Shown in pieces: positions 26,201-31,944 of a stretch of 59,743 bases of DNA (its first letter is position 1; every line of letters begins with the position of its first letter). The notes under the pieces are model-generated. The model did no database searches. It worked only from the letters and a program-made list of their open reading frames with translations, and had not been told where the DNA came from. This DNA is from RFSX01 sp964495785 (GTDB lineage: Bacteria > Bacteroidota > Bacteroidia > Chitinophagales > Saprospiraceae), in contig CAZBXL010000015.1 of the NCBI GenBank assembly GCA_964495785.1, positions 1 to 59,743 of the forward strand. The letters run 5' to 3'. A program made the position numbers and the translations under genes.

Positions 26201-26868
26201 CTGCATGATGCATTGTGATTATGATATTGTCCATCAGTGTGATTACAATAGATTGTTCTATTCTCATGGTCGATCACTTTTCCCGTAAGGGCATCAACTC
26301 TGCTACTCCATATATCAAAATTTCTTGCGTCATCTAATAATACATCCCATACAAGTCTCACTTCATCCTCGCTTACGGCGTAGTATTTAGTCTGTACTTT
26401 AATCTCTCCTTTACTATAATCTGTTTGAGAAAAAGTATAGACGTCATTATTATCTTTCTTGAGTAATGCAGGTGTCTCAGGATTAATAATATTTAGTTTT
26501 TCAGCTAAATAGATAATAGACTCTTCTGGCTTCATTTGAGTCTGAGAAGTGTTGACCTTTGACGCGATATCAGATACAAAGGTTGTATTGTGATATAGCA
26601 TCTCATTATTCTTATCAATATTAACATTCACTATCGCATTATGCACCGGAATATCATTAAGATATTGTTGGTAATAAATGTGAGTGACGCCATTGTGTTT
26701 GGTCGTATACATATCAGAAACCTTCATTTCGCTGACATCAGATTCTGTCAGTTTGAGTGTTTCTAAATTATTGTTAATAAAATTTGAGCCCATATTAAGT
26801 TTATCGGCTTGTGAGAATACCATACTTGGTATCGCTATGAGTAAGAGGAGGGTAAATCTAACGTTCAT
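23272..26868 (-). CDS. Secreted M36 (fungalysin) metalloprotease with PA domain and T9SS signal
   Basis: 1198-residue extracellular zinc protease. Signal peptide 1-19 (SMVFSQ). FTP/PepSY propeptide region about 25-190 (VRLVWDVLLDDARNFDIWSSR), then the M36 catalytic domain with zinc motif HEFGH at 594-598 and downstream GEGWSDFF, whose Glu is the third ligand. A protease-associated (PA) domain is inserted before the zinc motif (about 470-570, GKVAFIYRGICEFGTKALNAQ). Then DUF11/Ig-like repeats, a jelly-roll-like domain, and a type IX sorting domain (VFPNPAQDYFIMKV ... MASGFYIVQL). It degrades protein outside the cell. It follows the typical Bacteroidota elastase-like plan. Confidence 0.93.
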   Translation of the reverse strand: MNVRFTLLLLIAIPSMVFSQADKLNMGSNFINNNLETLKLTESDVSEMKVSDMYTTKHNGVTHIYYQQYLNDIPVHNAIVNVNIDKNNEMLYHNTTFVSDIASKVNTSQTQMKPEESIIYLAEKLNIINPETPALLKKDNNDVYTFSQTDYSKGEIKVQTKYYAVSEDEVRLVWDVLLDDARNFDIWSSRVDALTGKVIDHENRTIYCNHTDGQYHNHNASCRGHVTVESESQKTEATLNSMMMGGSYRVYALPAESPIHGPHVIVDNPAIPAASPFGWHDADGVEGPEFTITRGNNVHAYQDGDDDFLSSDDEPDGGADLVFDFPHAVDEEPDASIEADVTNLFYMNNMMHDITYLLGFDEASGNFQINNYGNGGAGGDNVIAHALDGSGTNNANFSLTSDGNNGNMNMFRWDTPTAGLFAVTDPSPLAGSIPNGEAGAGWGFDESYAGVSIEAEAAFALDADVQLPQNGCGDIVNADEVNGKVAFIYRGICEFGTKALNAQNAGAVAVVICNVPGAGGDPSSDGSDPISGNMGPGANGADVTIPTIAVGFQDCNSIRASIEAGFPVTVKIEPSEEQGVSQLSSSFDNGVIAHEFGHGISGRLVGGPNTVCVSSTDEQMGEGWSDFFALITTTRPDDLGSDPRGIGNYVDGRGNTEGRGIRRFPYSTDMAVNPQTFKDIKATTAPHPLGEVWNDMIWDMYWSMVELYGFDEDWSNTESGNHIAAKLVIDGMKMMGCQVGFINGRNAILAADMANNGGVNQCLIWEAFARRGLGFFADGGTIQNRNDGTENFDVRPDCIESLKIRKDIASLIEFNAETEVTLVVSNHKLNDETNVTVTDIIPNGLSYVENSASMDATLVDDQLIFEFGTFESGREETITYRVVADGSSSSTLLSTNTVETFQETDEWVRELGEGNNRFQIINSSVFPTFSGDQAWFVQEIDQETKQVINFPNIEVTGTLPVLRFQHRINTEFARNGGFVEISDDGGVLWFDARDKFIRNGYDCPLEYTTFAIPSHFAFSGTTDEYIDSWIDLSSYVGQTIDVRFRFGTNNGDQVDDNEVFADDAGWFIDDLDILDIVDLETQACITSDTDQACTPFTTTIINNEILSSVDDFTIEGVEVSVFPNPAQDYFIMKVVSENNFDAQVNIISIDGQLINSRKVSVTTGENQITSNTSNMASGFYIVQLRSGESIVNHKIFVD

Positions 26869-27054
26869 CTAATTTTAGTATTTGTGAATTAATGAGCAAA
26901 TTAATGGATTGTGAATATATTGTAAAAACTAATGATTTTACGCCTAAATGTGTGATTATAAAAGACATTTCAGGTTGTATATACGATATTGTATGAAATC
27001 AGGTTATTAGTTCTCTTTTAAGCCTATTTTTGGGATATATTAAACAATAAAAAA

Positions 27055-27789
27055 CTGAAGGATACATTTCTCATAGGGCGAAAACCAGTTATAGATGCCT
27101 TAGAAGCGGGACATTCTATAGAAAAAGTCTGGTTAGACAAGTCACTCAAAGGTGATATAGAAAAAGATGTGAGATCAATATGTCGCATAAGACAAATTCC
27201 CCTACAATACGTACCTAAGCAAAAACTCAATGACTTATGTTCTAAGGCCACCCATCAAGGCATTGTAGCTCAGGTTGGCTTTGTAGAATATATGAGTATT
27301 GAGCAAGTTCTACCTCATCTCTATGAATCTGGTAAAACACCCTTCGTACTTATATTAGATGGAATCGAAGATGTCAGAAATATAGGTGGGCTTGCTCGGA
27401 GTGCTGTATGGTTTGACGTAGATGCGATCGTGGTATCAATGAAAAAAACAGCTCGTATTAATAGCTACGCTATGAAGGCCTCTGCTGGAGCACTTAAGGA
27501 TATACATTTCTGCAGAGAGAAGACAATAGGGGAGGCCGTGACCTATCTCAAGGAGTCTGGCTTGCAGTTAATTGTAGCTGATGGAGCCGCAGAGTCTGAT
27601 GTGTCAGCTATAAAATTTGATGAACCAATTGCCCTCGTTTTGGGTTCTGAAGGTAAGGGTGTTTCCTATGCCTTGACTCAGATGGCCGATGCAACCATTA
27701 GCATACCAGGAAGTAAGAGAGTAGAATCTTTGAATGTATCTAATGCTGGTGCCATATTAATGTACGAGATATTTAAAAATAAAATTTAA
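27055..27789 (+). CDS. rlmB: TrmH/SpoU-family RNA methyltransferase (RlmB-like), non-canonical start
   Basis: SAM-dependent 2'-O-methyltransferase of the SPOUT class; RlmB methylates a guanosine in 23S rRNA. Seen: N-terminal substrate-binding domain FLIGRKPVIDALEAG, then motif 1 ILDGIEDVRNIGGLARSA, motif 2 IALVLGSEGKGVSYAL and motif 3 ISIPGSKRVESLNVSNAGAILMYEI. The first ATG/GTG codon in frame is GTG at 27169, which would delete the well-conserved N-terminal domain; coding is open back to the stop just before 27031, and the only start-like codon is CTG at 27055, giving 244 residues, the family length. ATA at 27037 is an alternative. The TraB-like gene follows after 10 bp. Confidence 0.8.
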   Translation: MKDTFLIGRKPVIDALEAGHSIEKVWLDKSLKGDIEKDVRSICRIRQIPLQYVPKQKLNDLCSKATHQGIVAQVGFVEYMSIEQVLPHLYESGKTPFVLILDGIEDVRNIGGLARSAVWFDVDAIVVSMKKTARINSYAMKASAGALKDIHFCREKTIGEAVTYLKESGLQLIVADGAAESDVSAIKFDEPIALVLGSEGKGVSYALTQMADATISIPGSKRVESLNVSNAGAILMYEIFKNKI

Positions 27790-27799
27790 TAAAGTAGAC

Positions 27800-28738
27800 A
27801 TGATACTTAAAAACTTTAAGAGCATTGGGTTGCTCTCAATACTACTCTTATTGAGTGGGATGTATTCTTGCAAAAGCACTAAAGCGCCATCTGTAGAGAA
27901 TACGACTTTTGATAATAGTCTCTTATGGAAAATAGAAGGTAATGGATTATCAAAAGCTTCATATCTGTTTGGCACCATACACATGATAGATAAGGAATCA
28001 TTCTACTGGCCTCAGGGAACACTCACTGCACTAGACGCTGCAGAAAAAGTAGTATTTGAGATAGACTTAGATGATATGTTTGATATGAGTAAAGCGATGG
28101 GACTGATGAATAAGGCTTTTATGAATGATGGTAAGACACTCAAGGATTTTTATAACGAAGAGGACTACAGTCTCGTCAAAGCTCATTTTGAAGATATGGG
28201 TATTCCATTCTTCATGATGCAAAAAATGAAACCTATGTTTCTTACTGTATTTGCATCAGGAGATATTAAGCCCGGTGAGGGACTAAACGGAGATGGCGAT
28301 ATCAAATCTTATGAAATGGAGTTATACTCGATCGCTCAAGAATCTAAAAAAGATGTCTCTGGCCTTGAGACGATTGACTATCAGATATCTGTCTTTGATT
28401 CTATACCGTATCAAGAACAGGCGGACATGCTCTTACAGACTATTAAGTCATCTGATACAGAAGATGATTCATTTAAGCAAATGATAGAAATGTATACTTC
28501 TCAGGATATCAATGCAATGATATCCTCTATGAGTGATGAAGAAGGAATAGCCGGTAATGAAGATGTATTGCTCTACAATAGAAATAGAAACTGGATTCCA
28601 ATTATGGCAGATAAGATGAAATCAAACTCTACATTTTTTGCAGTAGGTGCAGGTCACCTTGCAGGTAAGAATGGAGTCCTTGATTTATTAAATAAAGAAG
28701 GATATCAGTTGACACCATTGAGTATGTCAAAAGGATAA
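27800..28738 (+). CDS. TraB/GumN-family lipoprotein
   Basis: 312-residue lipoprotein: signal with lipobox GMYSC (C24), then a TraB/GumN domain. Seen: LWKIEGNGLSKASYLFGTIHMIDKESFYWP, the GTIH metal/catalytic motif of the Tiki/TraB fold, VFEIDLDD, ETIDYQISVFDSIPYQEQADML and the end FFAVGAGHLAGKNGVLDLL with GxxH. These proteins are suspected metalloproteases but biochemical proof is limited. It probably shares a transcript with the RNA methyltransferase upstream. A clear terminator follows at 28765. Confidence 0.88.
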   Translation: MILKNFKSIGLLSILLLLSGMYSCKSTKAPSVENTTFDNSLLWKIEGNGLSKASYLFGTIHMIDKESFYWPQGTLTALDAAEKVVFEIDLDDMFDMSKAMGLMNKAFMNDGKTLKDFYNEEDYSLVKAHFEDMGIPFFMMQKMKPMFLTVFASGDIKPGEGLNGDGDIKSYEMELYSIAQESKKDVSGLETIDYQISVFDSIPYQEQADMLLQTIKSSDTEDDSFKQMIEMYTSQDINAMISSMSDEEGIAGNEDVLLYNRNRNWIPIMADKMKSNSTFFAVGAGHLAGKNGVLDLLNKEGYQLTPLSMSKG

Positions 28739-28764
28739 TAAGTTAACTCTAATAAAAAAATATT

Positions 28765-28798
28765 AAACGGAAGATGTCTTTAATGATGTCTTCCGTTT
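28765..28798 (+). terminator. Rho-independent terminator
   Basis: AAACGGAAGA and TCTTCCGTTT form a 10-bp stem, followed by TTTTTTGAT, 27 bp after the TraB-like gene. It also faces the convergent peroxiredoxin-like gene and may serve both. Confidence 0.85.
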
Positions 28799-28849
28799 TT
28801 TTGATAAAAGAAACTCAGTAGTTTCCTTCACTGACAGTATTTTTAGCTT

Positions 28850-29638
28850 TTACTTCATAGTCTTAAGAAAAGCTGTGATCTCTGAAGGTTCTGCTCTGTT
28901 ACGGTAATCTGCATCTAAAAATGAATAAACGATCTCACCTTCTTGATTGATAATATAAGTGGCAGCCAGTGGCAGCTCGTTAGACTCGTCGCCGTTATGT
29001 TTATTAAGTTGGAAAGCATTATTGTACATGCCTGCTACTTCATCAGTCAATTTAAATACGATACCGTATTCATCTGCGACTTTGTTTCCAAGATCACTGA
29101 GAACTTCAAATTTTAAGTTATTTTTTTCCGCGGTACTTATAGATTCGTCTGGTAGCTCTGGTGTTAGAGCAATTAAGTTAGCGCCTGCGGCTTTGAAGTT
29201 AGGAAGTTCTTCTTGTAGTTCATGTAATGTGAGATTACAGTATGGACACCAACCGCCTCTATACCATGTCAAAACGACGTCTCCTTTCTTAAGGTAATCA
29301 TCTAAGGATACAGATTTTCCTGTAGCATTTTTGAGCGTAAAGTTTGGAGCTTTATCACCGACTTGTTTCGCTGATTTAGTAATGCCGCTATTCTCTACTG
29401 ACTCTATGCCTTCACGATAAGCTCTTTTTTTATTGTCATCTGCCTTTAGTTCAAAGCCAGCCTTTTTTTCTTCTAACTTTGCTCTGAGAGGTGCATTTTT
29501 ATTTTCCATTTTCATTTTTTTATTCAGGTTACTTGTTTTTTCTACCTTGGGTTCGGCTTTTTGATTTGCATGATTTTCATTTTTACATGACATCATCAGA
29601 CTGGTCAAAACAATCATGGCGACTGTAAGGTTTTTCAT
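28850..29638 (-). CDS. Peroxiredoxin-like AhpC/TSA lipoprotein
   Basis: 262 residues: lipobox MMSC (C18) anchors it outside the cytoplasm, then a charged linker (about 20-90), then a thioredoxin-like AhpC/TSA domain with WYRGGWCPYCNLTLHELQ, cysteines C131 and C134. The CxxC pair in place of the lone peroxidatic Cys with a PxxxT motif marks the peroxiredoxin-like group found next to AhpD-type genes. It likely reduces peroxides or disulfides in the periplasm. It lies 95 bp downstream of the AhpD-like gene, the same strand. Confidence 0.85.
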   Translation of the reverse strand: MKNLTVAMIVLTSLMMSCKNENHANQKAEPKVEKTSNLNKKMKMENKNAPLRAKLEEKKAGFELKADDNKKRAYREGIESVENSGITKSAKQVGDKAPNFTLKNATGKSVSLDDYLKKGDVVLTWYRGGWCPYCNLTLHELQEELPNFKAAGANLIALTPELPDESISTAEKNNLKFEVLSDLGNKVADEYGIVFKLTDEVAGMYNNAFQLNKHNGDESNELPLAATYIINQEGEIVYSFLDADYRNRAEPSEITAFLKTMK

Positions 29639-29665
29639 GAATAGTGTTTTTTGTTTTAAATTATA

Positions 29666-29697
29666 AATGACACCATTATGTAAAATAATGATGTCAT
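29666..29697. terminator. Hairpin between the AhpD-like and peroxiredoxin-like genes
   Basis: ATGACACCATTAT and ATAATGATGTCAT pair in 12 of 13 positions with a short GTAAA loop. It lies between two genes of the same strand, where it could reduce read-through or stabilise the upstream mRNA. Confidence 0.4.
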
Positions 29698-29733
29698 TCT
29701 TTATTACTTCTCTTGTTGTTCGTTTACATTGAA

Positions 29734-30285
29734 TTACTTACTCCAAGCAAAATCTTTGAATGAAGGATCGACTTCTGTCTTAGCCGCATGATTTGTATAG
29801 TTACTCATAATCTTCTGAGCATAACCTACTAAGATGTCTAAGTATTGTGCATTCGTATAGCCTGCATCGTAGAATGCTTGCATTTGGCTCTCTGACACAA
29901 AACCTCTATCTCTCACTATCGCCAATGTTGTATTTCTAAGTGTCTCTAATTTATCATTTGCTAATGGCGTCTCATTACGTAACGCTTCAGTTATAGACGC
30001 ATCTACTTTCATCATATGGGCTATGCCTGTATGCGCAGGCACACAGTAATGGCATTTGTTTTCTACATTGATTGTCTGCCATACGACCGTTAGTTCTTCC
30101 TTGTTGAAACCCGTCTTGTTCATGAATGTATCATGGATCGTTTTATATGCTTCTAACATAGCGGGGGATTCTGCCATAACACCGTGTAGGTTAGGTAACA
30201 TACCGAATCCTTTTACAGATGCTTCTAACATGGCCTTAGACTTCTCAGGTGCTGATTCTATTGAATGTACTTTGAATGTGCTCAT
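29734..30285 (-). CDS. Carboxymuconolactone decarboxylase (AhpD-like) family protein
   Basis: 183 residues of the AhpD/CMD fold. The redox motif is CHYCVPAHT with C78 and C81 and the following His (H85 in the proton-relay arrangement EnKCHYCVPAHTGIAH). This is the thiol version of the family, which works with peroxiredoxins or peroxidases rather than as a decarboxylase. Location before a peroxiredoxin-like gene fits a redox pair. Two palindromes lie in its upstream region (30334-30345 and 30377-30396). Confidence 0.88.
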   Translation of the reverse strand: MSTFKVHSIESAPEKSKAMLEASVKGFGMLPNLHGVMAESPAMLEAYKTIHDTFMNKTGFNKEELTVVWQTINVENKCHYCVPAHTGIAHMMKVDASITEALRNETPLANDKLETLRNTTLAIVRDRGFVSESQMQAFYDAGYTNAQYLDILVGYAQKIMSNYTNHAAKTEVDPSFKDFAWSK

Positions 30286-30333
30286 AGTAATTTTAATTTT
30301 TAGTAATAATTTTTCACGTTATTCAACCGCAAT

Positions 30334-30345
30334 ATCTCGCGAGAT
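30334..30345. promoter_or_regulatory. 12-bp perfect palindrome ATCTCGCGAGAT
   Basis: Perfect palindrome 49 bp upstream of the AhpD-like start codon. Its CG-rich centre is unusual in this AT-rich DNA. A regulator site is plausible. Confidence 0.4.
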
Positions 30346-30376
30346 GGAACTGATTATTTTTCCTTTGTCGAATAGT

Positions 30377-30396
30377 TATCTAATAACGATTAGATA
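30377..30396. promoter_or_regulatory. Inverted repeat TATCTAAT-AACG-ATTAGATA
   Basis: Perfect 8-bp inverted repeat with 4-bp centre, 92 bp upstream of the AhpD-like gene. The size and symmetry fit an operator for a dimeric regulator of the MarR/HxlR or Rrf2 type; none is encoded nearby in the window. Confidence 0.45.
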
Positions 30397-30431
30397 TATT
30401 ACGAGTTTAATTACTTTGAAAAATAAGTTGA

Positions 30432-31625
30432 TTACGAAGTTGGCTTTTTGTTCAATCTATGAGCAAGATAGACACCCATGCTAGCACATGCTTGTATCAG
30501 GTAACCGCCAGTAGGAGCATCCCAGTCGAGCATTTCTCCTATGCAAAAATTATTCTTTAATTCTATCAATTCGAAATCTTCATCTATGGCCATTAGGCTG
30601 ATTCCTCCTGATGTGGAAATGGCTTCATCGATAGGAGCAGAGCCTACTATGGTCAGTGGAAATGCTTTTATATAATTGGCTAATATTTCTTTATCTATAT
30701 ATTCTTCTTTTGCCAAAGTGGCTTTTAATAGGTCAACTTTTGTTCGGGATAATTTTAATATTTTTTTCAGTGTTGTCGTCACGTTATACTTTGAAGTATT
30801 CAACCTTTCCACTATTGTAGCTAAGACTAATGACGGTTTGAAATCGACATAGATTAGAGCTTGTTTTTCTTTCTCTATGTTGTCTTGTATTTCTGGACTA
30901 AGACCATATATTGCATTACCTTCTAATCCAAATCTTGTGATTACAACTTCGCCTTTTTGTTGTTTGTTATTTATTGTAATGCTAATATTTTTAAGGGGTT
31001 GTCCTTCATGACTTTCTATAAAGGATGCGTCCCATCTGATCTGAAAAGCACAATTAGAAGCTCTGAAAGGAACTGTTTCTACTTTATGATTTTTAAACAA
31101 ATTAAGCCATGAACCATCGGAGCCTGTTACTTTCCAACTGGCGCCGCCTATTGCAAATACGGCAATGTCAAAGTCGACTTCTTCATTTTCATTAAATTGC
31201 AGAGTCCTATCATTTATCCATCCAGTGAATGTTTTGTTGAATTGAAAATGAATGTCATTCTTCGTAAGATGTGATTCAATAGCTTTAAGAACTTCAATGG
31301 GTTTGATTCCCTTGACAGGAAATATTTTTCCACTACTTCCCACAAAAGTTTCTATTCCTATACTTGCTAACCACTCTCTCAGATCCATATTACTGAAGTG
31401 GTCAATAATGGGTTCTAAAAAAGAAACAGGTCTATATCTTAATTTAAAATCAGAAAGATCTTCTGTATGTGTAAGATTAAATCCTCCATCTCCAGCGACC
31501 AAGAACTTTCTACCTAAAGTAGATTTTTTCTCATAAATAGTCACATCATATAAGTCCGTATCTATAAATGAAGCAAAAAACAATCCTGCTGTTCCTCCAC
31601 CTATAATGGCTATCTTCTTTTTCAT
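30432..31625 (-). CDS. HI0933-family NAD(P)/FAD-dependent oxidoreductase
   Basis: 397-residue cytoplasmic flavoprotein. FAD dinucleotide fold at the N-terminus (KKIAIIGGGTAGLFFASF, then VTIYEKKSTLGRKFLVAGDGG), conserved GGFNLTHTE and VFAIGGASWKVTGSDGSW in the middle, and the C-terminal GGISLMAIDE ... NNFCIGEMLDWDAPTGGYLIQAC, typical of the YhiN/BaiN-like group. Substrate not established for most members. The stop codon is 146 bp upstream of the AhpD-like gene start, with the operator-like palindromes in between. Confidence 0.88.
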   Translation of the reverse strand: MKKKIAIIGGGTAGLFFASFIDTDLYDVTIYEKKSTLGRKFLVAGDGGFNLTHTEDLSDFKLRYRPVSFLEPIIDHFSNMDLREWLASIGIETFVGSSGKIFPVKGIKPIEVLKAIESHLTKNDIHFQFNKTFTGWINDRTLQFNENEEVDFDIAVFAIGGASWKVTGSDGSWLNLFKNHKVETVPFRASNCAFQIRWDASFIESHEGQPLKNISITINNKQQKGEVVITRFGLEGNAIYGLSPEIQDNIEKEKQALIYVDFKPSLVLATIVERLNTSKYNVTTTLKKILKLSRTKVDLLKATLAKEEYIDKEILANYIKAFPLTIVGSAPIDEAISTSGGISLMAIDEDFELIELKNNFCIGEMLDWDAPTGGYLIQACASMGVYLAHRLNKKPTS

Positions 31626-31944
31626 TATTGCAATTTGCTAATTGAATGCAATATACTATCAACAAAGTCTTATACTAATTCTGGAGCATAATTTTCCCAT
31701 CTGAATTTGGTATGATGCTCGATGCATGTTTAAATCTGCATGATTTATGATGGAGCATTTTGAACGGCTGTCGGGATTAATCGAAATTTAAAATATAATC
31801 AATTGATATAGTGGACTCTTTTGTCTACATCATATTATTAGGAAAGGTTTAGATATCAAAAATGCAGCACTCCTTATGTAGAATGCTGCATTTATTTATT
31901 ATGGATGAATCTCTTTATAATCAATAAAGAGAAAAGTATAATTC
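31626..31944. other. 319-bp gene-free stretch
   Basis: AT-rich; contains the bidirectional terminator at 31861-31892 and a few partial GCAT-containing repeats around 31715-31765 that do not form a clear structure. No open frame or RNA gene seen. Confidence 0.4.
31861..31892 (-). terminator. Terminator of the CotH gene
   Basis: AATGCAGCA / TGCTGCATT stem, with TTTTT following on the minus strand and TTTATTT on the plus strand, so it may work both ways. It lies 53 bp after the CotH stop codon. Confidence 0.75.
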
